This document shows positions 41,872-50,248 of a stretch of DNA of 64,000 nt, piece after piece. Numbering within the stretch: the stretch's first letter is position 1; each line of letters begins with the position of its first letter. The position numbers were made by a program, and so were the translations under genes. The DNA is taken from assembly GCA_015069205.1 (NCBI GenBank), contig SVIZ01000001.1, forward strand, positions 103,057 to 167,056, written 5' to 3'. The notes below the pieces were generated by a model. The model was not told the origin of the DNA and did no database searches. It saw only the letters and a list, made by a program, of their open reading frames with translations. The DNA comes from Oscillospiraceae bacterium. Its GTDB lineage: Bacteria; Bacillota; Clostridia; Saccharofermentanales; Saccharofermentanaceae.

Positions 41872-44232
41872 TTTGTTGTTCTCCTTTATTGTTATTTTAT
41901 TGAATTCATTTTCAATCTCACCGCTCATGTTCCTGACATTGCTCTTTGCCCTGTCGTGCCAGGATTCATATGGCTTTACGAGATTAAGCCTCAACGCATT
42001 CATGCATACGGTAAAGCTTGAGATACTCATAGCCTCAGCTCCGAGCATTGGTGACATTGTAATTCCCAACGCCGCGTAGGCACCTGCCGCTACAGGAATA
42101 AGAGCGACATTATATATGAAGGCCCAGAAAAGATTCTCATGAATATTGGTTATCGTCCTTCTGGATATTCTTAATGCTGCAGCAGCATCTTTCAAATCTG
42201 ATTTCATGAGAACACAATCGGCCGCATCGATTGCTATGTCAGTACCCGCACCAATTGCCATTCCGATATCTGCTGAAGTAAGAGCAGGAGCATCGTTTAT
42301 GCCGTCACCGACCATAATGACCTTGCCGTATTTTTGAAGAGTTTTTACAACTTTCTCCTTATCACCCGGAAGAACATCTGCGATGGTCAGATCAACGCCT
42401 GCAGTCTTTCCTATTGCATCTGCAGTTCTTCTGTTGTCACCTGTCAGCATAACCGTATAAAGTCCCATTTTCTTGAACTCTTCTATCGCTTCAGATGAAT
42501 CTTCTCTCAGCGTATCCGCTACCGCGATAATTCCCCTGAGCTTACCTTCTGATTCAAAGAACAAAGGTGTTTTTCCCTGCCCTGACAATTCATCGGCTCT
42601 GGCCCTTATCTCACTATCAACCGTGCAATTTTTTGATATAAAGCTTAGGTTTCCGCCACGGAGCATACGTCCGTCTATTCTGCCTTCAAGGCCATTTCCC
42701 GCAAACACTTTGAAATCTTCTATCTGCGCTGCAGTCAAGTTTTTCGAAGTGCAGTAATCCGTTATTGCCCTTCCCAAAGGATGTTCGCTGCCCTGCTCGA
42801 GCGCATATGCATCATTAAGAAGTTCATTCTCACTGACGTCATTTGCTGTGACGATATCCGTAACCTTCGGAATACCGCTTGTAATGGTTCCGGTCTTATC
42901 AAGTACTATTATGTCTGCTTTGCCCGTCTGCTCCAGCGAAGAAGAAGTCTTGAACAGTATGCCGTTTTTGGCGGCAACGCCGTTACCCACCATTATCGCA
43001 ACAGGTGTAGCGAGTCCCAACGCACACGGGCAGCTTACTACAAGAACGGCTATCGCTCTTGTCAGAGAATCACCTATAGGAGCACCGATAAACATCCATA
43101 TTGCAAAGACAATCGCAGCGATCACCAGAACTGCTGGAACAAACACGCCCGATACCTTATCTGCGATCCTGGCAATAGGCGCTTTGGAACCAGCTGATTC
43201 ACTTACCATCCTGATTATCTGGGCAAGTGTTGTATCCTCACCGACTTTCTCGGCACGGCACTTAATAAATCCCGTTTTGTTTATGGTAGCTGCTGACACC
43301 TTGTCTCCTGCCTGCTTATCAACGGGAACGGATTCACCTGTCAGAGCGGATTCATCCACCGTGCAGTCACCCTCGAATATCTCTCCGTCAACAGGAATAG
43401 ATCCGCCCGGTCTGACAACATAGATATCACCTGCTCTTACTTCCTCAATGGGAACGGTAACTTCATTCCCGTCTCTTAAGAGAACGGCTGTCTTGGGCTG
43501 GAGATCGAGGAGTCCCTTAAGCGCATTTGTGGTCCTTCCTTTTGAAATTGCCTCAAGGAGTTTGCCTATCGTAATGAGAGTTAAGATCATGGCGGCCGAC
43601 TCAAAGTAAAGTTCGTCCATAAGAGCCATCTGAGCCTCGTGTGAATGCTCAGAAGTCATGTGTAACAATGTTACAACGCTGTAAATATAGGATATTCCGG
43701 ACCCCATGGCTACCAGAGTATCCATGTTGGTTCCCTTATGCAAAAGAGCCTTAAACCCGTTCACAAAGAACTTTTTATTGATCACCAGAACGATTCCTGA
43801 GAGCAGCATCTCGATAATTCCGATGCCGACCATGTTGTGTTCAAGAAAAGACGGGACAGGCCAGCCCCACATAGAAACACCCATGGAAAAATACATGAGT
43901 GCGATCAGGAATACAATCGAGCTTACGAGCCTTCTTTTGAGAACCGGAGTCTCGTGGTCTTCAAGCCGGGCTTCCATGTTTTTCAGGAGACTGCTGTCAG
44001 CCTTATCACCTTTTGTTTCAGGAGAAGCTCCGTATCCTGCATCTTCCACCGCTTTGATTATCTTTTCAGGGTCAGCCGTACCGGTAACGCTCATCGAGTT
44101 TGTAAGGAGCGACACGCTGCATGACTCAACGCCGTCAACTCCTGACACAGCCTTTTCGACATGTGCCTGGCACGCGGCGCAGCTCATTCCGGTAACTAAG
44201 TACTTCTCGGTTTTAGTTCCAATGTTATCCAT
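41662..44232 (-). CDS. copA: Copper-exporting P1B ATPase with a carboxy-terminal HMA domain
   Basis: The 856-residue pump exports Cu(I). Order: amino-terminal HMA domain with GMSCAAC (Cys18, Cys21), eight membrane helices, actuator TGES (about 298), metal-site CPC at 401-403, phosphorylated Asp445 in DKTGTIT, and GDGINDAPAL. After the last helices an extra HMA domain follows at residues 788-856 with MMCGHC, which is unusual. The linker before it is short and encodes a perfect ribosome site (see the internal gene). It lies downstream of csoR on the same transcript under CsoR control. Confidence 0.94.
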   Translation of the reverse strand: MDNIGTKTEKYLVTGMSCAACQAHVEKAVSGVDGVESCSVSLLTNSMSVTGTADPEKIIKAVEDAGYGASPETKGDKADSSLLKNMEARLEDHETPVLKRRLVSSIVFLIALMYFSMGVSMWGWPVPSFLEHNMVGIGIIEMLLSGIVLVINKKFFVNGFKALLHKGTNMDTLVAMGSGISYIYSVVTLLHMTSEHSHEAQMALMDELYFESAAMILTLITIGKLLEAISKGRTTNALKGLLDLQPKTAVLLRDGNEVTVPIEEVRAGDIYVVRPGGSIPVDGEIFEGDCTVDESALTGESVPVDKQAGDKVSAATINKTGFIKCRAEKVGEDTTLAQIIRMVSESAGSKAPIARIADKVSGVFVPAVLVIAAIVFAIWMFIGAPIGDSLTRAIAVLVVSCPCALGLATPVAIMVGNGVAAKNGILFKTSSSLEQTGKADIIVLDKTGTITSGIPKVTDIVTANDVSENELLNDAYALEQGSEHPLGRAITDYCTSKNLTAAQIEDFKVFAGNGLEGRIDGRMLRGGNLSFISKNCTVDSEIRARADELSGQGKTPLFFESEGKLRGIIAVADTLREDSSEAIEEFKKMGLYTVMLTGDNRRTADAIGKTAGVDLTIADVLPGDKEKVVKTLQKYGKVIMVGDGINDAPALTSADIGMAIGAGTDIAIDAADCVLMKSDLKDAAAALRISRRTITNIHENLFWAFIYNVALIPVAAGAYAALGITMSPMLGAEAMSISSFTVCMNALRLNLVKPYESWHDRAKSNVRNMSGEIENEFNKITIKENNKMEKTITIEGMMCGHCEATVKKALEALEGVISADVSHDKGTAVVALEKDVADDILTKAVEDKDFKVTGIS

Positions 44233-44258
44233 AAGGATACACTTTCTAAGGTTGATAG

Positions 44259-44561
44259 TTATTTCATTAGTTTCTGAAGAAGCTCAACCAATTCTTCAGT
44301 CTTTTCATCCGAACCGTTCCTGATGTCATCGGCAACACATGTCTTGATGTGATTTCCTAAAAGCACCTTGGAGAAACTGTTAAGCGAACATCTTGCTGCG
44401 CTTACCTGCGTAAGGATATCAACACAGTAAGCATCTTCTTCGATCATCTTGCGGATGCCCCTGATCTGACCTTCGATGCGGTTCAGACGGGTGATCATAT
44501 CCTTAATCTCCTCTTCGGATCTGTTTTTCTTCTGGCAATGCGGGCACTTCTTCTCAGACAT
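44259..44561 (-). CDS. csoR: CsoR-family copper-sensing repressor
   Basis: The 100-residue all-helical repressor has the Cu(I) ligands in the canonical spacing: Cys46, His71, Cys75 (25 and 4 residues apart) in AYCVDIL and NHIKTC. An extra amino-terminal pair CPHC (6-9) is not part of the standard core. Copper binding releases it from GC-rich palindromes with TACCC...GGGTA arms; two such sites lie just upstream. It is the first gene of the operon with copA, 26 bases ahead of it. Confidence 0.95.
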   Translation of the reverse strand: MSEKKCPHCQKKNRSEEEIKDMITRLNRIEGQIRGIRKMIEEDAYCVDILTQVSAARCSLNSFSKVLLGNHIKTCVADDIRNGSDEKTEELVELLQKLMK

Positions 44562-44582
44562 GGCTCTTACCTCCGCTCAAGC

Positions 44583-44642
44583 ATACCCCCTGGGGGTATA
44601 TTTATCTGCAAACAATATATACCCCCTGGGGGTATGCGTCAA
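44583..44642 (-). promoter_or_regulatory. CsoR-controlled promoter with two operators
   Basis: Two identical 17-base perfect palindromes ATACCCCCTGGGGGTAT lie at 44583-44599 and 44619-44635, 36 bases apart. On the minus strand TTGACG (44637-44642) and TATATT (44614-44619) are spaced by 17 bases, and the second operator fills that spacer; the first lies just after the transcription start. Confidence 0.88.
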
Positions 44643-44962
44643 GATTTTAGACAGGATTTACTTAATAAAATCTATAAACATGAATTTGGTAAGTAAACTT
44701 TTTCGCTTACGCCCTCGAAAAAGATGTGAATTGCAGTTTTAAGGGCCTCTTCCAATGCTGTACTCCGAAAACATCACGCAAGATGACCTGTTTTCGCGAA
44801 AAAGCATGGCAAAACAGCTTATATACCCCCACCCCTTACTTACTAAATCTGGAAAAACGCATTTTAGTAAGTAAATCAGCCTCATACCAATACCAACACC
44901 TTGCAAATCCCACCGCCTTAATATATATTTCTTTTGCTTTATACACAAAGAAAGGAAACACA
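44643..44962. other. Intergenic stretch between csoR and the EamA gene
   Basis: No gene is accepted here although one frame is open on the plus strand. It contains a 12-base inverted repeat (separate entry) and AT-rich sequence that should hold the promoter of the transporter gene, but no clear -35/-10 pair was found. Confidence 0.5.
44836..44874. repeat. Inverted repeat TTACTTACTAAA upstream of the EamA gene
   Basis: TTACTTACTAAA (44836-44847) and TTTAGTAAGTAA (44863-44874) are exact complements separated by 15 bases. A related GGTAAGTAAAC lies near 44688. It could be an operator for the transporter gene 89 bases downstream, or a transcript hairpin. Confidence 0.5.
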
Positions 44963-45874
44963 ATGCGCCGCACCAAGCCGATCGGTATTGTACTGCTTCT
45001 TATCACTGCCCTAATCTGGGGTTCATCTTTTGTTGCCCAGTCCATCGGCATGCAGAGCATCGATGCATTTACTTTCACGGGCATAAGGACTACGCTCGGC
45101 GTACTTTTCCTTCTCCCTATTACGCTCATAGTCAACAAGGGCTTTGATTTCAGAAAAAAGACTCTGCGTTCAGGCCTGATACTCGGCATCGTATTCTCGA
45201 TCGCGCAGAACTTCCAGCAGTTCGCATTCTATTATTCTACTTCAGGTAAGATAGCTTTCATCACGGCTTTCTATATGTTCTTCGTGCCGCTTTTCTCGGT
45301 CTTATTCCTTAAGAAAAAGATTGCAGTACTTACGTGGGCTTCGATCATAATGGGAATTGCAGGACTCTTCCTTCTCTGCATAGATCCTTCAGATCTCACA
45401 TCGGTAAACCTCGGCGATGCGCTTGCGCTTATCTGTGCTGTCTTCTATGCCGTACAGATAATGCTGATAGATAAATTCCTGGAAGAAAACATCAACGGTG
45501 TACAGCTGTCCTTCATGCAGTTCACCGTTGCGGCAGTAATATCAATTGTAGCAATGTTCATATTCGAGAAACCTGTTTTAGCAGATATAAAAACCGCAGC
45601 CCCTTCCCTTCTTTATTCGGGAATAATGAGCTGCGGCATTGCATATACTCTTCAAATCGTGGGACAGAAACATGCAAGTCCTGTCGTGGCTTCCCTGCTC
45701 ATGTGTCTCGAGTCGGTCTTCGCTGTCATTGCGGCTGCAATAATCCTTAAAGAAGGATTGTTGCCGAGAGAACTGGCAGGATGCATTGTTATGTTTTCTG
45801 CTATTATCCTTTCGCAGGTTTCTGAGACTCTTTCTGCAAAGAAGCGGAATCAGGAGTCGGCAAAACTTTCTTAA
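44963..45874 (+). CDS. EamA-family (DMT) small-molecule exporter
   Basis: ATG 44963 has AAAGGAAACAC upstream, and the membrane protein begins immediately; the upstream codons in frame are not typical. The 303-residue protein has ten hydrophobic helices in two EamA repeats (about 5-140 and 150-290), with the family's LIWGSSFVAQ near the start. These proteins export amino acids or other metabolites. Substrate is not readable. The gene end overlaps the NhaC-type gene on the other strand by 71 bases. Confidence 0.88.
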   Translation: MRRTKPIGIVLLLITALIWGSSFVAQSIGMQSIDAFTFTGIRTTLGVLFLLPITLIVNKGFDFRKKTLRSGLILGIVFSIAQNFQQFAFYYSTSGKIAFITAFYMFFVPLFSVLFLKKKIAVLTWASIIMGIAGLFLLCIDPSDLTSVNLGDALALICAVFYAVQIMLIDKFLEENINGVQLSFMQFTVAAVISIVAMFIFEKPVLADIKTAAPSLLYSGIMSCGIAYTLQIVGQKHASPVVASLLMCLESVFAVIAAAIILKEGLLPRELAGCIVMFSAIILSQVSETLSAKKRNQESAKLS

Positions 45875-47435
45875 GAACAAGTATCGTTCCAACCATAAGA
45901 ACAATACCTATAGCAAGAGAGAGTACGGCATTCTTTACGATTCCGGCGATCATATAAGTTACAAATGATACTCCTGCACATGTAAGAGCGTAAGGGAGCT
46001 GGGTGGATACATGCGCTATATGATTGCACTGTGCTCCGGCCGAGCTCATGATAGTCGTATCTGATATCGGTGAGCAGTGGTCACCGCATACGGCACCCGC
46101 CATACATGCAGATACACAGATTACGGCAAGAGTTGCCTTTGCGGGATCAGGGTCATTGAGCTTGAATACTTCAAGAGTGATTGGGATAAGAATACCGAAT
46201 GTTCCCCATGATGTTCCTGTTGCAAATGACAAGAGGCATGCAATAAGGAATATGATCGCAGGAAGCAGCACATTGAAATCACCCTTTCTGCTCTCTACGA
46301 AAGCAGCTACAAAATCAGCAGCGCCCAAAGACTCAGTCATAGCCTTTAATGACCATGCAAGAGTAAGAATGGTGATTGGGCCTACCATCGCCTTGAATCC
46401 TTCTTCAACGCATGTCATGCAGTCCTTAAACTTAAGGACCCTTCTGAAAAGATAGAATATAACTGTGAAAACGATTCCTCCGAATGAACCGTATGCAAGT
46501 CCTACGGATGCATCGCTGTCACCGAATGAAGTTATAAATCTCTCGAAGACGTTTCCTTCAAGTTCACCGCCGAAGAATCCGCCGGTGTAGATCATTCCGA
46601 TAACACAGCAGATAATAAGGACGATTACGGGAAGAACAAGGTCAATAACCTTACCCTTCTTCTCGACGTTCTCTTCTCCCGCTGCAACAGGTGCTTTAAC
46701 GGTAAAGATATCTCCGTTCTTAGCATTGATCTCGTGACGTGCCATAGGTCCGAATTCGATCTTGAAAACGGCCATGAGGATCATCATGAGGATAGTTAAA
46801 AGTGCGTAATAGTTATATGGAATAGCCCTTATAAAGAGCATGAGTCCGTTTGTTCCTTCCGGTGCGAAGCCGGATACAGCTGCTGCCCAGGAAGATACCG
46901 GAGCGATAATGCAGACAGGCGCTGCCGTAGCATCTATAAGATATGCAAGTTTTGCACGGGAGATCTTCTGTCTGTCCGTAACAGGTCTCATAACAGAACC
47001 TACAGTAAGGCAGTTAAAGTAGTCATCGATAAAGATCAGGACACCGAGGCCAATTGTTGCAAGCTGGGATCCGACTCTGGATTTAACATGCTTGGATGCC
47101 CAGTTGCCGAATGCGGCAGATCCTCCGGCCTTATTCATCAAGGCAACTATAATGCCAAGGAATACAAGGAAAACAAGGATTCCGACATTATATGAATCAG
47201 AAAGAGATGCTATGATTCCGTCCTTGAAAACATGTTCCAATGCAGGAACAGGATGGACCATATAAAGATATTTAACAGGGGTTGCAGTAAAAGAATAGAT
47301 CAAACCGCCTACCGCAACACCGATAAAAAGTGAACTGTAGACTTCTTTGGTAATGAGTGCTAACACGATAGCCACAACCGGTGGTACAAGTGCCCATAAA
47401 GTGTTGTACATTAAAGGAATAAATTCGGCTTCCAT
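45804..47435 (-). CDS. NhaC-family Na+/H+ antiporter-like transporter
   Basis: The 543-residue polytopic protein has about 12 helices and the NhaC-type blocks FIDDYFNCLTVGSVMRP (about 150) and GDHCSPISDTTIMSSAGA (about 465). Family members exchange Na+ for H+ or amino-acid-derived anions (malate/lactate, Arg/ornithine-like). GGAGGGTTAT precedes the start. The last 71 bases overlap the convergent EamA gene, so the two transcripts are antisense over their ends. Confidence 0.87.
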   Translation of the reverse strand: MEAEFIPLMYNTLWALVPPVVAIVLALITKEVYSSLFIGVAVGGLIYSFTATPVKYLYMVHPVPALEHVFKDGIIASLSDSYNVGILVFLVFLGIIVALMNKAGGSAAFGNWASKHVKSRVGSQLATIGLGVLIFIDDYFNCLTVGSVMRPVTDRQKISRAKLAYLIDATAAPVCIIAPVSSWAAAVSGFAPEGTNGLMLFIRAIPYNYYALLTILMMILMAVFKIEFGPMARHEINAKNGDIFTVKAPVAAGEENVEKKGKVIDLVLPVIVLIICCVIGMIYTGGFFGGELEGNVFERFITSFGDSDASVGLAYGSFGGIVFTVIFYLFRRVLKFKDCMTCVEEGFKAMVGPITILTLAWSLKAMTESLGAADFVAAFVESRKGDFNVLLPAIIFLIACLLSFATGTSWGTFGILIPITLEVFKLNDPDPAKATLAVICVSACMAGAVCGDHCSPISDTTIMSSAGAQCNHIAHVSTQLPYALTCAGVSFVTYMIAGIVKNAVLSLAIGIVLMVGTILVLKKVLPTPDSASLQKESQKPAKG

Positions 47436-47548
47436 ATAACCCTCCGAAAGAAAATTACTTTTTCAATAATAGCACGGAGTATATTTCGCCTCAAACCCAC
47501 AAAAACAATAAAATAAAACATTTCAAGTTGTCACTATGCTTATTCATC

Positions 47549-47576
47549 AAAAAAGGCCGTCATGTAAATGACGGCC
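47549..47576 (-). terminator. Terminator of the GGGtGRT operon
   Basis: On the minus strand GGCCGTCAT (47568-47576) pairs with ATGACGGCC (47555-47563) around a 4-base loop, followed by TTTTTTGA. It lies 26 bases after the stop of the GGGtGRT gene. Confidence 0.88.
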
Positions 47577-47601
47577 TCATTGAAAACTGATTAAGTATTT
47601 A

Positions 47602-48624
47602 TCAGAACTTGCCTGCCTTAGCAGCTTCCTCAACGGATACTGCTGTGGAAACAGTCATACCAACCATCGGGTTGTTACCTGCACCGATAAGACCCATCAT
47701 CTCAACGTGAGCAGGAACTGAAGAAGAACCTGCGAACTGAGCGTCAGAGTGCATACGGCCCATAGTATCTGTCATACCATAGGAAGCAGGACCTGCAGCC
47801 ATGTTATCAGGGTGAAGTGTACGGCCTGTACCACCACCGGAAGCAACAGAGAAGTACTTCTTGCCTGCCTCGAGGCGCTCCTTCTTGTATGTACCTGCAA
47901 CAGGGTGCTGGAATCTTGTAGGATTTGTTGAGTTACCTGTGATGGAAACGTCAACGTTCTCCTTCCAAAGAATAGCTACACCTTCCTGAACGTCATCTGC
48001 ACCATAGCAGTTAACCTTTGCTCTCGGGGATGCAGGATCCTTTGAATAGCATGTTCTTGAGAGCTCCTTGAGCTCGCCTGTCTTATAGTCATACTCTGTC
48101 TCAACATATGTGAAGCCGTTGATTCTGGAGATGATCTTTGCAGCGTCCTTTCCAAGACCGTCAAGGATAACTCTGAGGGGCTTCTGACGAACTCTGTTAG
48201 CCTTCTCAGCAATACCGATAGCGCCCTCTGCAGCTGCGAATGACTCGTGACCTGCGAGGAATGCGAAGCACTCTGTGTCCTCTTCGAGGAGCATCTTACC
48301 GAGGTTACCGTGGCCAAGACCTACCTTACGTCTGTCAGCAACAGAACCGGGAATGCAGAAAGCCTGGAGACCTTCACCGATTGCAGCAGCAGCGTCAGCT
48401 GCTCTTCTGCAGTTCTTCTTGATTGCAATAGCAGCGCCTACTGTGTAAGCCCACTTAGCGTTCTCGAAGCAGATAGGCTGAATGCCTTCGATGAGGTGAT
48501 AAACATCAAGACCTGCGTCCTTTGTGATCTTCTCAGCTTCTTCAATGGAAGCAATACCGTACTCAGCGAGCTTAGCGTTGATCTGGGGTAATCTTCTCTC
48601 GTATGATTCAAATAACTCTGCCAT
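47602..48624 (-). CDS. GGGtGRT-family protein
   Basis: The 340-residue protein is named for the motif GGGTGRT at 263-269, present here with the flanking VAS and LHPDNMAAGPASYG. It is conserved in anaerobic Firmicutes and Thermotogae next to a NifU-like protein and has no assigned reaction that I know of. There is no membrane segment or signal peptide. It follows the NifU-like gene by 13 bases and ends at a strong terminator, so the two form a complete two-gene operon. The Gly-rich loop could bind a nucleotide or phosphate, by inference only. Confidence 0.9.
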   Translation of the reverse strand: MAELFESYERRLPQINAKLAEYGIASIEEAEKITKDAGLDVYHLIEGIQPICFENAKWAYTVGAAIAIKKNCRRAADAAAAIGEGLQAFCIPGSVADRRKVGLGHGNLGKMLLEEDTECFAFLAGHESFAAAEGAIGIAEKANRVRQKPLRVILDGLGKDAAKIISRINGFTYVETEYDYKTGELKELSRTCYSKDPASPRAKVNCYGADDVQEGVAILWKENVDVSITGNSTNPTRFQHPVAGTYKKERLEAGKKYFSVASGGGTGRTLHPDNMAAGPASYGMTDTMGRMHSDAQFAGSSSVPAHVEMMGLIGAGNNPMVGMTVSTAVSVEEAAKAGKF

Positions 48625-48637
48625 TTGTCATTCCTCC

Positions 48638-49330
48638 TTATTCCTTACGCGGGTCGATGAACTTAACAGCATCGTCAACACGTCCATACTTACCTGAAGC
48701 CTTCTTGAGTGCTTCTGCAGGCTCGTCACCCTTCTTGATGAAATCCATCATCTTACCGAAGTTAACGAACTTGTAGCCGATGATCTCGTCGTTCTCGTCG
48801 ATTGCGAGGTCTGTGATGTAACCGTCTGTGAGCTCAAGATAACGGGGACCCTTAGCGAGTGTACCGTATGTTGTACCTACCATTGAACGAGCGCCCTTAC
48901 CGAGGTCCTCAAGGCCGGCACCGATCTGGAGACCGTCTTCAGAGAAAGCACTCTGTGTTCTACCATAAACGATCTGGAGGAAGAGTTCTCTCATTGCTGT
49001 GTTGATAGCGTCGCAAACAAGGTCTGTGTTGAGAGCTTCGAGAACTGTAAGTCCAGGAAGGATCTCAGATGCCATAGCAGCGGAGTGTGTCATACCGGAG
49101 CAACCGATTGTCTCAACCAATGCCTCCTGGATGATGCCGTCCTTAACGTTGAGGGACAGCTTGCAAGCACCCTGCTGAGGAGCGCACCAGCCGATACCGT
49201 GTGTGTAACCGGAGATGTCCTTAACATCCTTTGCGCTAACCCACTTTGCTTCCTCAGGGATCGGTGCAGCACCGTGATGAACACCCTGATGAACAGAGCA
49301 CATGTTCTTGACTTCTGTCGAATAAATCAT
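48638..49330 (-). CDS. NifU-like protein partnered with GGGtGRT
   Basis: The 230-residue protein has cysteines at 11, 49, 56 and 77 and the segment IGCSGMTHSAAMASE (75-89), which resembles the iron-sulfur scaffold NifU/SufU (GC...SxASxS). The carboxy-terminal part (about 125-230) is not part of that domain and includes YGTLAKGPRYLELTDG. AAAGGAG lies 8-9 bases before the ATG. It probably binds an iron-sulfur cluster or persulfide. The constant pairing with GGGtGRT suggests a joint enzyme whose substrate is unknown. Confidence 0.85.
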   Translation of the reverse strand: MIYSTEVKNMCSVHQGVHHGAAPIPEEAKWVSAKDVKDISGYTHGIGWCAPQQGACKLSLNVKDGIIQEALVETIGCSGMTHSAAMASEILPGLTVLEALNTDLVCDAINTAMRELFLQIVYGRTQSAFSEDGLQIGAGLEDLGKGARSMVGTTYGTLAKGPRYLELTDGYITDLAIDENDEIIGYKFVNFGKMMDFIKKGDEPAEALKKASGKYGRVDDAVKFIDPRKE

Positions 49331-49393
49331 GTCTATTTCTCCTTTCCTTTCAAGGAATTTGTTGGTGGAATGAAATATAGTTTCCGAGTGTTA

Positions 49394-49422
49394 ATTATAT
49401 AAAAGCGAGGGGGGCATTTCAA
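49394..49422 (-). promoter_or_regulatory. SigA promoter of the NifU-like/GGGtGRT operon
   Basis: On the minus strand TTGAAA (49417-49422) and TATAAT (49394-49399) are spaced by 17 bases. The -35 box lies in the loop and the spacer contains one arm of the trp terminator. Confidence 0.75.
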
Positions 49423-49436
49423 CCGAAAAGCCCCCC
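49401..49436 (-). terminator. Terminator of the trp operon
   Basis: On the minus strand GGGGGGC (49430-49436) pairs with GCCCCCC (49409-49415), followed by TCGCTTTTAT. It lies 36 bases after the trpA stop and overlaps the next operon's promoter. Confidence 0.75.
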
Positions 49437-49471
49437 TATTCTTAGTTAAATTCAAAAGTTTTAATGATTGT

Positions 49472-50248
49472 TCACCTAATTGCGTCAACCATAGACTTTA
49501 CATACTCTCCGACATGTTCCGGAGCATCCTTTCCGTACTGCGCGACGATCTTAACGATAGCCGAACCGACGATTACCCCGTCAGCACTCTGAGCCATCTT
49601 TGCAGCCTGCTCGGGAGTCGAGATCCCGAATCCTATGGCACAGGGAACGTCAGTTGCAGCCTTAACTGCTGCACAGAGCGAAGGAATGTCTGTCGTGATC
49701 TGGCTTCTTACGCCGGTTACGCCAAGGCTTGATACGATATAGATAAAGCCTGAAGCCTGTGAAGCCACCATTGAGATGCGTTCATCTGAGGTAGGTGCGA
49801 TAAGCGAGATAAGATCGATTCCGTACTGCTTGCAGATGCCGTCGAACTCATCCTTTTCCTCATAAGGAACATCTGGAAGGATAATGCCGTCGATGCCGAC
49901 TTCAGAAGCCTTCTTGCAGAATCTCTCGATTCCGTATGAGAATACGACGTTTGCGTATGTCATGAACACCATGGGAACAGTAACGTTAAGCTCTGTTCTG
50001 AGGCGCTTTACCATGTCGAAAACCTTATCCGTCGTGCATCCGTTTTCGAGAGCACGGAGGCTGGCCTCCATAATGACAGGACCTTCAGCTGTAGGATCTG
50101 AAAAAGGGATGCCGAGCTCGATCAGTGAAACACCTGCTTTCTGCATCTCAACAACGCAGCGCGCAGTCGTATCAAGATCCGGATCTCCGCATGTGATAAA
50201 AGGAACGAACGCTTTACCGTTCTCAAATGCTTTAGCTATATTACTCAT
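49472..50248 (-). CDS. trpA: Tryptophan synthase alpha subunit
   Basis: ATG 50248 is preceded by GAGGGGAGA and overlaps the trpB stop by 8 bases. The 258-residue TIM barrel cleaves indole-3-glycerol phosphate to indole, which passes through a tunnel to TrpB. The family blocks [26 protein letters not shown] (with the catalytic Glu/Asp pair) and GFGISTPEQ are present. It closes the trpDCFBA operon before a strong terminator. Confidence 0.96.
   Translation of the reverse strand: MSNIAKAFENGKAFVPFITCGDPDLDTTARCVVEMQKAGVSLIELGIPFSDPTAEGPVIMEASLRALENGCTTDKVFDMVKRLRTELNVTVPMVFMTYANVVFSYGIERFCKKASEVGIDGIILPDVPYEEKDEFDGICKQYGIDLISLIAPTSDERISMVASQASGFIYIVSSLGVTGVRSQITTDIPSLCAAVKAATDVPCAIGFGISTPEQAAKMAQSADGVIVGSAIVKIVAQYGKDAPEHVGEYVKSMVDAIR

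Noticed and set aside
44726..44962. Longer start of the EamA gene
   Set aside because: The extra 79 codons have no ribosome site and unlikely sequence, and they cross an inverted repeat. ATG 44963 has a proper site.
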